NCBI RefSeq assembly: GCF_047495875.1
Contig: NC_092459.1
Location: 17,469,795 to 17,533,794 of the forward strand
Length of the DNA stretch: 64,000 nt
Origin: Pithys albifrons albifrons
Taxonomy: Eukaryota > Chordata > Aves > Passeriformes > Thamnophilidae
Reading direction: 5' to 3'
Positions 39,140-50,000 of the stretch are shown in pieces. A model generated the notes under the pieces. That model was given only the letters and a program-made list of their open reading frames with translations. It ran no database searches and was not told the origin of the DNA. Made by a program: the position numbers and the translations under genes. Numbering within the stretch: the stretch's first letter is position 1; each line of letters begins with the position of its first letter.

Positions 39140-39439
39140 CATAGAATCATAGAATATCATGTTGGAAGGGTCCTCAAGGTTCACGTGGTTCAACCTTTTT
39201 TTGCCAAAGTCATGGTCTGGACAAGATGGCTCAGCACCCTGTCCTGCTGAATCTTAGAACTGTCCATCATTGGGGAATCCACCACTTCCCTGGGGAGCTT
39301 ATTCCAGTGGCTGTTTGTTCTCATTGTGAAAAATTTTCCTTCTATATCCAATCAAAATCTTCTTAGAACTAACTTGTGCCCTTTACCCCTTGTCTTTTCC
39401 ATGTGACTTCTTGTAGAAAGGGTCTCCACCTTCTTTGTA
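39140..39439 (-). mobile_element. CR1 LINE 3' part, minus strand, split by a SINE
   Basis: Begins CATAGAATCATAGAATATCAT and then follows the CR1 3' region in reverse (GTTGGAAGGGTCCTCAAGG, CACTTCCCTGGGGAGC, TTATTCCAGTGGCTG, CCTTGTCTTTTCCATGTGAC). It stops at the SINE insertion point. The same element resumes at 39,783 with ACCACCCTGTAAATACTG, so both parts are one CR1 copy. Confidence 0.9.
39424..39439 (-). repeat. Left target-site duplication of the 5S SINE
   Basis: CTCCACCTTCTTTGTA immediately precedes the SINE's microsatellite tail and matches CTCTACCTTCTTTGTA at 39,767-39,782 in 15 of 16 positions. This is the long, variable-length duplication made by LINE-type target-primed reverse transcription. 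Confidence 0.9.
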
Positions 39440-39766
39440 CGTATGTATATGTATGTATGTATGTATGGCTCGGCTTCACGAATGCAGATATGGGAAGGGC
39501 TCTACCCACGCTGGTGTGTTCTTCAAGCCTGCACAGTGGATTTTTTAGGTGAGGCACAGCGTGTGTGAAACTGGCCCCGCCCGTTAACTCCTAAGTGTCA
39601 TCTGCCGCGGCCAAGCGAGCTTGAATGGTGACAGTAATGCCTTCGGGAATAGAACCTACAGCCCCTGGTATTCCCAGGAGTTCTTCCATCCAAGTATTAA
39701 CCAGGCCTGACCCTGCTTAACTTCCAAGATCTGACGGGATTGGATGTCAGGAAGGCATTTAACTAC
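39440..39766 (-). mobile_element. 5S-rRNA-headed SINE with RTE-like tail, minus strand
   Basis: On the minus strand the element starts at 39,766. Its first ~113 bases (39,654-39,766) are clearly 5S rRNA-derived: the plus strand shows the reverse complement of 5S, including GGTATTCCCAGG, CCATCCAAGTA, TTAACCAGGCC and TGACCCTGCTTAA. This head covers the internal RNA polymerase III promoter region, with substitutions in box C. A ~185-base body unrelated to 5S follows, ending GTGAAGCCGAGCC. The 3' tail (39,440-39,467) is CATA repeats on the minus strand. RTE-type LINEs and their SINEs carry such microsatellite tails and no poly-A. The insertion lies inside a CR1 with a 16-base duplication. From memory it resembles SINEs mobilised by AviRTE, an avian RTE shared with nematodes; I could not check this. 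Confidence 0.85.
39654..39766 (-). rRNA. 5S rRNA-derived SINE head, not a functional rRNA gene
   Basis: About 113 bases corresponding to most of 5S rRNA, best matched in its middle and 3' half (from about CCGTCAGATCTTGGAAG through GGGGCTGTAGG on the minus strand). The 5' part is diverged, and the 3' end runs straight into SINE body without a T-run terminator, so this is not a 5S gene. It supplies the SINE's polymerase III promoter. Confidence 0.85.
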
Positions 39767-39782
39767 CTCTACCTTCTTTGTA
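39767..39782 (-). repeat. Right target-site duplication of the 5S SINE
   Basis: CTCTACCTTCTTTGTA, the second copy of the 16-base duplication (one mismatch to 39,424-39,439). It marks the 5' end of the minus-strand SINE and the point where CR1 sequence resumes. Confidence 0.9.
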
Positions 39783-40240
39783 ACCACCCTGTAAATACTG
39801 AAGCATGGTGATAAGGTCTCCTGTAAACCTTCTCTTCTCAAGGCTGAACAAACCCAGCTCTCTTGGCCTTTCATCACATGTCAGGCTTCCCAGTCCTGGG
39901 GTCATCTTTGTGGCCTTTCACTGAACCCTCCACAACTTTTCCACATCTTTTTGCATAGCACAGACCTAAATTGAACACAGTGTTCCAGGTGTGGCCTGAC
40001 AAGCACTCAGCAGAGTGGGACAATGACTTCTGTGTCTCTGTTGGTGATGTCCTTGTTGTTGCAACCCAGCATTCCATTGGGTTTCCTTGCCAGAGCAGCA
40101 GCATACCACTCACACACTGCACTTGTCACCAGGTCCCTTTCCACATTGCTGCTCCACAGCTGGGTATATTCCAGCCTGTGTTGCAATCCTGGATTATGTA
40201 TTCTTAGGTACAAGATTTTACACTTTTGAGTAAGTGCTAA
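39783..40240 (-). mobile_element. CR1 LINE continuation beyond the SINE, minus strand
   Basis: Continues the CR1 interrupted at 39,439, with reversed CR1 blocks ATAAGGTCTCCTGTAAACC, TTCTCAAGGCTGAACAAACC, CAGTGTTCCAGGTGTGGCC, GATGTCCTTGTTGTTGC and CACTTGTCACCAGGTCC. Total CR1 length without the SINE is about 760 bases. The right end near ACAAGATTTTACACTTTT is approximate. The minus-strand frames here do not form an intact protein. Confidence 0.85.
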
Positions 40241-42235
40241 TATTTGTCATAAAAAACCTTCCAGGAGCTGTGTTTGGAAACCCAGTGTACATGTAATGTT
40301 ACAGGTAATGAATTTTACGTTAATATTAACATTTTTTACAATTGAATAGGCCTTTCATTGTTACAAGAGCATAAACAGACTGTGACTACTCCTCCTTTGA
40401 AATTCCAGTGTTATTTTCAAAGAATACTTTTTGGCCTTTGTGTTTATTTGCTGACATTTTCACAGTTTCATTTGAATTATAATTTAGATTTAAAATGTAA
40501 TGACTAGTCGTCATTATTCCATTCTCCACGTTCTGCCTCAGCTGAAATGGTGTATTCATTTGAATAAATTAAAATAATATGTCTTACAGAAATTTACAAA
40601 TAGACCACTAAATTATGTAAGATTAAAACAATCTGGATATCATAAAAACTCCACTATGATTTGTTACCATATTGACTACTAATCACCCTAAGCAAGATTG
40701 CTTCTGTGATTTAGGGAGGTGTTTTCTACGGAGATACTATTCCATCTAACTGTCATTGCCTGGCCAGGGTAGTTGACAAAGAGGATTGCAGCCCCTCCAA
40801 GGGTTTTGTCCTCTTCAACCTTGGGGAATGCATGGCACCTTGGCATATGCAGGTGGAATTATAACTATAATTTTAGTTATGAGTAAGACTGGCACTAAAA
40901 AAGAGAGTGTACAGGCAATCTCTGAGCCTTGCATTATTTTGCTGTGGCAGAATACCTTTTAAAAACACTGTTGTTTTTGTAGGAGAGATGGAAAGTAGAA
41001 AACATCAGGGGGGTTGTGTTTTCTTTTTTTCCTTTTTACACAGAATGTTGCCTCTGCTTCTGCTGGTAATACTTCTTCTTTTTGGCAGCATAATAACATT
41101 TTTCTCAGTGTTCTTTCAAGTGGAGGTGTTTAATGATAAACACAGTATCAGTCAGTGATAAGAATTTAGGCCTCTGTAGACTGCAGTAATTTGAAATCTG
41201 TCTTATTTGATGGATTTAGAATTAGTTAAAATCTTGTAAATGTAGTCACCTAACTAAAAATCATTTCTGTTTTTCTCTACTTTCAGTCTGCTCTCCAGTA
41301 AAGTAAAAATATATATTTTTGAGTGTGAGATTTGCCGGGAGTTTGCTTTTCTCCTTTGGTACACAGAGACTGAAGTAAGGAGCATCTGTAATATCTGACC
41401 TTCTGTGCACAGATTCCCCAGTGTGCCCTGAATAAACAAAAAAATCCAACTTCTTTGTATTTAGAGCCCTCAAAATGCAGGGATATGGTGGAAGTCAATC
41501 AAAATCAAAATATTTTAATAAATTCTGGGGATTTGGAAATTAAATTAAAAAAGCAAAATCCATGGATTTTCTTGCATTTTCAAAATTTTAATGTGTTTCA
41601 GAAAGGTCTGCTGAAAGTCAATTTTTCATTGCAGAAAGCAATAGCTGCAGTGTAGTCTCAAAGCACATATTTCACTTGCCCATCAGTTTTCCAAACTTCA
41701 AACCTTGAGGAACAGTTTCCCAGACCTAATCTCATCCCACAAGCTTGTTGTTTCTCTTTAAACTTAAATTAACTGATTTGTTGTACACTGTGATAAAAAA
41801 GAGTAAAGTGTGTTTCTCTAACACTAAAAAAACAAAGCAAACCAAACAGACCCGGTTGCTACTTTTTTTTTCTCTCTTTGCTGTTATTGTTGTTGTAACA
41901 GAACCACTCACTGCTGCTGGTGTCAAGTGCTGAATCTTGGCATGGAAAGTCCTCTTACTGTGGAAAAGTGCCCTCTGCATGTTCTAGTAAACATTTGCTT
42001 TGAGTTAATCAAGTTGTGGGAGTTCACAAATCACATGCTGGGTATGTGCAATAGGTTTACTTTCCACATTTTGCTAGGTTTGTAGTGTATTAAGGCTATC
42101 TCCTGTGGTGGATAATGTAATATATTCTGCAGGTGGAAAGATCTAAGGAAAAACTTCAGCAGGATTCCTGTCTGCTGTTAGGAACTTTCATCAAAGGAAA
42201 CCCACCTACTGCAATGAGAATGTGAAGTCATAAAA
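40241..42235. other. Noncoding stretch, no gene recognised
   Basis: AT-rich. The frames of 60-83 residues lack motifs; one hydrophobic frame near 41.0 kb is composition-driven. Confidence 0.55.
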
Positions 42236-42625
42236 TAGAATCATAGAATCATTTAGGTTGGAAAAGACATTATAGATCATCAAATCCAACTGTAAATCTA
42301 ACACTGCCATGTCCACCATTAAACCACTTCCCTAAATGCCACTTCTCCATGTGTTTGAAATACCTCCAGGGATGATGATTCAACCACTTCCCTGGGCAGC
42401 CAGTATTTGACAATCCTGTCAGTGAAAGGTACAACTTTAGGACACTTCCTCTCTTCCTATCCCATGTTATCTGGGAAAAGAGACAGATTCCTACCATGCT
42501 ACATCCTTTTAGGTAATATGAGAGAGCAATAAGGTCCCTCCTGAGCCTTTTTTTCTCCAGGACAAACAGCCCCATTTCCCTAAGCTGCTCCTCATAGTAC
42601 TTGTTCTCCACAAGAATCAAAAACT
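42236..42625 (-). mobile_element. CR1 LINE 3' fragment, minus strand
   Basis: Starts TAGAATCATAGAATCATTTA, then GGTTGGAAAAGAC and ATCATCAAATCCAAC, followed by reversed CR1 blocks TTCAACCACTTCCCTGGGCAG, GTCAGTGAAAGG, TAAGGTCCCTCCTGAGCC and AAGCTGCTCCTCATAGTAC. The 130-residue minus-strand frame across it is a chance frame with no reverse-transcriptase motif. The right end is approximate. Confidence 0.9.
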
Positions 42626-42796
42626 CCATTTTCTTTTCTTCCCAGGAAGCCTCAAAACTCACAGAGCCAGCATTCTGCTCCGTTACTCTCTTGCATATTT
42701 TGGGTGTTCCATAGATGAGAACTCTTCCTGAGGCCTTTTCTAGGTGGGAATAGTTTCCATCCTTTTGGCATGGGGATCTAGACCCTTATCAAAGAC

Positions 42797-42956
42797 CATA
42801 GAATCATAGAATGGTTTGGGTTTGAGAGGTTTTTAAAAATCGTTTAGTTCCAATCCACTTCCTGCTGTGGACAGGGATATCACTCAATAGATCAGGTTGC
42901 CCAGCGCCCAATCAAACCTGTCTTTGAACAGTTTCAGAGTTGGGGCATCCACAACA
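42797..42956 (-). mobile_element. Second CR1 LINE 3' fragment, minus strand
   Basis: A new CR1 terminus begins with CCATAGAATCATAGAATGGT and TTGGGTTTGAGAGG. It continues through AGGTTGCCCAGCGCCCAATC and TTTGAACAGTTTCAGAGTTG and ends near GGGGCATCCACAAC. The pattern differs from the copy at 42,236, so these are two insertions of different CR1 subfamilies about 170 bases apart. Confidence 0.88.
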
Positions 42957-45900
42957 TGATTCCTGGCTTGACAGCTCTCTGCAAGTATGCCCACACAATC
43001 CAAGGCTGGGCACCTATTTCAGATAATCCAAGTATTTTTCCTCTGTTACATTAAGAAATTCACCTGAAGTCTCTGCCTAAGGATAGTCTTCTTTCAAAGG
43101 GACTTGTATTCTGTGATACCAAGCATGATTCTGAGACAGTATTCAAAACATATTGTTGTGATATCTGACACAGACAGGGACAGAAATGAACATATATACC
43201 ACAGAATTAGTGAATATTTCTAATTATTGAGAGTTCCCTTTCAATAGTTTTATTTGGCAATTTTTCTATTTTGAAACCTAATTCTTTGATACATTTTGAC
43301 TGGAAGTAATTTTTCATGTTCAACTGGTGCTGTAAGACAGTGGAAATAGTTCAGTAAAAACCTATAAAAAGTTCAAGTGGTTGTTTCAATGTGTGACTTG
43401 TTGGCACAGCTTTAGACATCCTCTTATTACTTTTTTGGGGACAGATAGTGTTCAACAAATGAAGTCTTTAATGAATGAGAATATATGTGATAGGTAGAAG
43501 ACATTAATGTGGAAGCTATTGGCCACTTCTTTGCTGAGCCCTTACTCAAAATTTTTGCATGTCAATTTTGAATAGTGTGCTAGTACTTACTAAATTTTAC
43601 AAAAATGTTTCAACATTTTAATTTTCAAAGTCCTGTTTGGGCAGTAAGGGAATGAATACCTCATTTTATTTTAACTTTTGTAATTACATTTACAGTTCTT
43701 TGGCTCTAAGAACAGAGACTTTCCACACAATTACTCTAATAAATCTAGATATTGAATTTTTTATTTAATTATTTGTATTAAGGTAGTATATAGAAGCTCC
43801 CAATCCTGCATATAGACATGTTTTAATAAATATCATATGGGAAATTGTTGCTCTTGAAACTTAAAGAAAAGGCTGGAAGACTTTTGAAGGAAAGTCTTGG
43901 CAGAACTTCCAGTAAACTCTTAATTGACTTAGGATAAGAAGGCCATTAATAGTGAAAAGCTTACGCAGTTTCGGAAATTACACACGTGGCAATTTCCCTA
44001 AGGTTAAATAGAAGGATAAAAAGAATTGCAAAGTGTACCTAAACCTTGTAACAGACATTAAAATGATAATTTGACTGGAAAAATATTTTTATAGTTCTCA
44101 TCAAAAAATCACTGTCAGGAAGCCAGCTGTCCTTAATACATTACAAGCCTGACATAGCTAAATTTAAGCCAGTGCTATCCTTATCTCCCTTTTTTCTTGT
44201 TCATATGATCTATAAAAGTGGAAAAGATCTTGTGCAGAAGATACTGCCAGACTATTCCCAGATAAACCTTCAGCATAGACTCAGCTGGGTTTATGGCAGC
44301 TTTGTCCACCTGCAGCGAGAATAGAAAAAGCAGCCTTTGTATTCCTGACCTGTAGTCCAACACTGTAGCCCAACCCTGTAGCAAAAAAAGATGACTGACC
44401 ACCAGTTAATAACATATTTGGAGCTCTTTGCAGTCCTTTTTTTTTTGGATGAAGAGCAAACCAACAGTCCAAGGGTTCTGTATTTTCTTTGAATTGCTGC
44501 TTCTATCCCAACCCATGTAACATACGCATTTTATATGAATCAGTTATCAAACTGAAGTGATGGCAGACACTAACCTTTTCAGGCACTATGCTGATATACT
44601 GAGGATTGGATCTCAGAGGAGACTATCTACAAAATTAGCTCTAGCACGTTTAAGGCAAAGGTGAAACTCTTAATCTTGGAGACATCAGTTCCATGTAAAA
44701 TACACCAGAAAGTTAATGAAATAATTTCTTACCAGATTAAGAAGTGCCTGACACTTGTAAAACTCTAAAGGCTACTGTAACAGAATATGTGAACTGATAA
44801 GGAGAATATTATGATCTGAAATTTATATAAAATTTTATTTAAGGAAGAGTTTTAAGTACGATATTAGTTTTTTGTTTAAAAGAAGAGTTTAAATATTTCA
44901 ATATTTCATGTAAAGAAACATTTTCATGTAAAGATAATTATCTTAAAAAGCAGAAATAGAGAAGTAGAAACAATAAATGAATCCCCAAAATAACCTTACC
45001 CAAGCAATCATTCAGCACCATCAATCTGAGTTCATTTTAACCTCGGTGTCTCAGCAAAAGGATGCCTTTACTCATGCTGGGATAGGTGCCATCAAGAGAT
45101 GATTAGTCACACTCAGAACTGGGGAGGCCATAGTCATGTTCAGAATACTACAAGGTTTAAGATATGGGAGAAAAAAAAAAAAAGAAGAGGAAAGTGAGAT
45201 TAGTACTATGAAAAGCCAGCATTTTTTGGTTAATAATGTTGGTGCAGAATGAGGAAGAATGAACTCCCCAGAGAATATGCCAAGAGGAAAACAAAATGAA
45301 TTAGGAAAGAAAGATGAAATGCAGTTACTGTAGGTCTGTGACCAGACTCTATTCGTATTCCCATGAAAATGAACAGACTTATAAATGACCTTTGAGAACA
45401 GGTAATGAAAACCACAAACAACAGACTGAGAAGTGTAAAGACTTTAAGAATATTGAGACTATAAATTAATTCTTTTACTGATACTTGAGAAAAATAGGAA
45501 ATAAATAGTTTTGAGATGATTTGTTTATTGTTTGGAACTCAAGAATTTTTAAATACATTGAAAAAACCCACACCCATCTGGGAGTACTTTCACATTTTCT
45601 GTATGTTTATTTTTAAAGTTGAATGTGTTCTATGACTGTTCTTAGGACTGCAACAGACCCATCCATCACTGAAATTAGTTCCTCTCAGCCATAGTTGATA
45701 CAGTAAATAGAATGACATAGACAGTTTAAAACAGTAAGACTAAACATGACAGCAAGCTTGATAGGATTTAAAGAAAAGCAAAAGCACTATCTCCCAGTTC
45801 CTCCTTGCAAAATGTTTAGCTGTTCTCTACCTTCTCTGTCCACCAGCTTGCTCTAATCTCTTACTGGTCTTTATCTTGGAGAAAAACATATTAGCACAAC

Positions 45901-46764
45901 GTTAAAGTATTGTGTTAAAACCACTGAATAATAAAATACAAGTGCTTCTTAATTCAGAAGTGTATTATTAGACCAAAAAGAGAAGAAACAGAATTAAGGT
46001 TTGTAGTTCATGATTTACAGGTTGTCAGGCTATGCAATTTCATGGCACCTTTTAATGTTATGTTCAACCAGAACTACTAAGAGATGCAAATTTCCACGTC
46101 AGTGTAAAAAATTTAAAGGTTCAAAGCATATTCAATATTCAAAGGGGAGAGAGTATAAGCTAAAAAGAATGTTTTACTTGATGTTTTTGACTACACTCAT
46201 GGTTCTATGGTATCTATAATCCAAGGATGCAGTCATACATTTTTTTCAATGTAACTGAAATGTTATTCTCTAAATTGATTAATTTGCTGTGTACAAGAAG
46301 TTTGTATTAAGAAGTTTGGGATGCTCAGAATTTGTAATTTTAGAGTATTAACAGTTTTACAGTAGGACTTGCTTTAGCAAAACTCTTCCTTTGTTCTTTA
46401 TCATTGTGCAGGGCAATGCCAAATCTAAGATAAGCAACTCCCTAAGAAATAATTTATTAGATAATTCTTATATGTGTGATATACACACATGTCCACTGTG
46501 GAAAAAGCAACATCACTGAATGGGTTTTACATACTATTCTGCCTCAGAGGTTTTTCATTTTTTATTTTTTAATTTTTATAGATTTTAGAAGTAGTAGTAA
46601 TTATAGTGAAATGTAGATTTTAGTATATTAGTATTTCTAGCAGCTTAAGTGCAACGTTTATGCATACTAACCCCTACCCCATATCAACTCCTAAAATTCT
46701 TGTAGTTATTTAGACTTCTTTTCAAAGTAGAAAGCTGAAGAATATCAGAAGACCTGCAGCGCGA
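42957..46764. other. Noncoding stretch, no gene recognised
   Basis: AT-rich, with no recognisable exon, repeat family or RNA gene. It contains a poly-A run near 45,171-45,184. Confidence 0.55.
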
Positions 46765-47095
46765 GACATGAATATAGGCCAGTGACCTCGAAGCCTAACA
46801 CTGCAAGGCCTCCAAGTGTCCTACATGTGCTGAGGAAGACGAAGATGATGAACAGAAGGTTCCAAAACGCCCCCAGACTCAATTCTGGGTAGGGTGTGCC
46901 AGGGGTGTTACAGGGCAGGACTGAGGGATGAGTGCACAGGAGTTGGATGGACATTATTATAAACTCCAAGAAACCAGCGTTTGGGGCATGTGGACATGTC
47001 AATATGTATTCCTGGTTGAGCCAGGATGCTCATTAAAAGCTCCTGCACTTTTATCTCCTACTAAATTGGCTTGGGGTCTTTTTCTCTGCAGACTT
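46765..47095 (+). mobile_element. Possible old ERV LTR
   Basis: A GC-richer block starting near TGAATATAGGCCAG, with TGTCAATATGTATTCC, CATTAAAAGCTCC as a polyadenylation-like signal and GGGGTCTTTTTCTCTGCAG, an ending that resembles retroviral U5. I find no clean terminal repeats, target-site duplication or primer binding site. It could equally be unrelated sequence with a chance splice-acceptor-like TTTTTCTCTGCAG. Confidence 0.3.
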
Positions 47096-50000
47096 TTCAG
47101 GCAACACTGTTGCAAGGTTTCATCCTGCTTCAAACTTCTAAAAGCTTGGTATTTATTCCAGGTCTATCCAAATCAGAGGAGAAAAGACACATAAGGGCCA
47201 AAGGTGTGAAATTCCATAGAAGTTGGCGTGTTTGTCTGTTGTTTGCAGAGACTCTGGGCAGTTGCTTGGACATAGCTGAAGATGTGCTGGATGGACCATT
47301 GTAAACTCCCTTGTCCAACAGCTGATTGAGCTGGGGGAAAACACAGATCACAATCAGAATTTCTTAGAACCCCTTTTAGTCATTAAGTTGGTATTAACAA
47401 AATCAAGCTACTCTTGTTAGTAGCAGGCAGCTGCTCACACCGCACATTCATTTCATTGCTCACAGACATCACTGGCACACTTGCACACTTGCTGGGTTAC
47501 TTGGTGGTGCATGGCAGGGAGAACAACTCCAGCTGTTTTCTTAGAAGATCAGAGTTAAGTTATTCTGTAGCAGGTAGCATAAAATAGCCTCAGTAATGCA
47601 AAATTACCTTTCAATCATAAAGATACCTCTCATGAAAGAAAGATGGAAGGCTAGACTTTTATGTTCATACTTGTAGTGTATATGTGTACTACCATCTATT
47701 TGTTATCAAGAGAAATGCCTGCCCACAACTAGATGTATGACAGTATCTTTCAGAGTCAATACAGATAACATGCAAGATTAAAGATCCTGCAAACATATTC
47801 TATAGCAGCTGTCTCAAACTTATTTTTCCTTCAAAATCTATGTAGCAGTTACAATGCTTTCACATAAGAATACTTAGGGAGGACTGTAGGGCAAATGCAG
47901 GGTCCTGGGCACCAAGATTTTGCCTATGAATCTGCTACGCATGCGCTGATATGGACCAACCAATGTACTTAAAATCATTCTCTTTTGCAAAATATTTAAA
48001 TTCTTAATAATTACTTGTGATTTCTTTCCTGTCATTATCAAAGAAGGAATCTATCTCTAGTAGATACCAACATTGCAGACTACTTTTCTTATTTAAGGTT
48101 CTTAAAACAAACTAAGAATGAGAAAAATAAAATAGAAGCAGGGTGTAATTATTTCTTCAGCATAAATAAACCTATGCAAAACTTGCAGCATAGATCAAAA
48201 ATTCTTGAATGCATTTTCACAGAGACTTTAAGATTCTGATATTTCTTCCTTGTCATGGGTTTTTGCATGATCTCACTAGTTTAGCTGCTATGTGATTATC
48301 TTCCCTCCTTCTGTTTTTAGGCTTTAAATTTCTTTAATTTACTTTCATTTAGTTTGTTCAGTTAAACTGCCTTTTTTTTTCTTTTAATTACATATGCCTT
48401 TGATTTCTGTCTTCATAAGCACTTGCTGACTAGAATACATTTAGCTAATGCTATACAACTTACCTAAACTATACTTGAGTGATTCATGTGGACTTTTGCA
48501 GTTGAGGCAAAGATGGAAAGAAAATAGTACCAAAGATGGACTTCACATCTTCATAAAACAGTCATTTAGGAGGAGTCAGATTATATTTTGAAGATTAGAC
48601 ATTTTTTGAACACTGCCTGCCTGAGTAACTTGGAGAGCTATTTCAGAAGTACAAGCCCAAAATTAGACGAGATAAATCCAACCCTGAAACTTTCTCAAAC
48701 AAATGCTGTGTAAAAGTACTGTGGATACTTATGCATCTAAAGGAATTCCTGATGATCAGAACTAACTTTCCTTGATTGCAGCTACTGCCACTTTTATGAA
48801 GTCTCTGGCTATTCTGCACTGTGCTGTTTCCTCTCTGAAGAAAACATGCTTTGCTTCTTCGTATGGCATTGTAGTCTGAACATTTTAACAACCTTCCGTA
48901 CAGCAGTTCTCTTTAAAGGCAGAACACTGAAATGTTGTTTTATTCCACATTTACTGTAGTAGCTGTCTCTTGCCAAAAAGGCTAAGCTGTTAGTATTTGT
49001 GCACTTACTGGAGTAAATGGCTGTGTGGGAGCCTGATTTTCTGTGCCACAGTGCAATCCACCCTTTTGCCTTGCTAGAACCTGCAATCCAAGCAGAGTGA
49101 ACTGCTCTGGCTTCTAATTCACTACAGTTCTTAGTGAACTTGCATCAACCTCTTCTGATGTCACTCTCTTATTCTTGGGCATAAAGATTAATCAAAACTG
49201 GATGTTTAACTTAAGAGCAAAAAAATCTGATTAGAATATTTTTACTTCTTACTTTTCCCCGCTTTATGAAGTTAAAGTAGGATCTTTAAAAAGCTTTTTT
49301 CCTGTTGGGAAAGCAATGATCTGCAAACTTGTGTGGCAGACCTGTTCTTCCAGGCTTAATTGAAGGTAGTTAAATGTCTCCAAGAGAGCAATTTCTTTTC
49401 AGAAATATATTCATGCAGTTGCTTTTTGTGACTCCTCTCACCTTCATGAAGAAACTAATGTGTTGGGTTTGTTTTTTTTCAGGTCTGTATTTTACTTGCA
49501 TTCCCAGTTCTGTATTTGAATTCTAAACTGCTTCCGCCTTGTAATTACTTTTTCTTCTGTGCCAGTATTTCAAGATTCTTTCTTCTGGTTCTGCCCTTTC
49601 CACTTTTCCTCTTCGATCACAGTTAGTGAGTTTTTGAGGTGCTTGTGAATGAAAAAGGACTGTAATGTACAAATAGTTAAGTTACCAGCATAGATATCAA
49701 GCTTTTAAAATGGAGAGATGAGATCAATGGACCATGTCTTTGCATATTGCGTCTTGTGTAAACCAGCAAACTAATTTTAAGCAGCCATTCAAACACTTTG
49801 GCTACAAATAGCCTCCTCAGGTCCCTGAAGCCACTGAAGCTTACTTTTCAAAAATCCATGATCCCTATTTTCTATGCACTATTAAACAAAATTACCAATT
49901 GTTGTATATCCATGCATTATACATACTTGAGGGATTATTTCTTCAGCACAATGAAATGAAAATACTTTAATCTGGGGAAAATACAATAGCTCTATGCTTT

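Noticed and set aside
39654..39766. A functional 5S rRNA gene
   Set aside because: The 5' part is diverged, no T-run terminator follows, and the sequence continues into a SINE body with a microsatellite tail and flanking duplications.
42270..42662. 130-residue minus-strand frame as a gene
   Set aside because: It coincides with a CR1 3' fragment and has no reverse-transcriptase motif; CR1 3' ends contain frames like this by chance.
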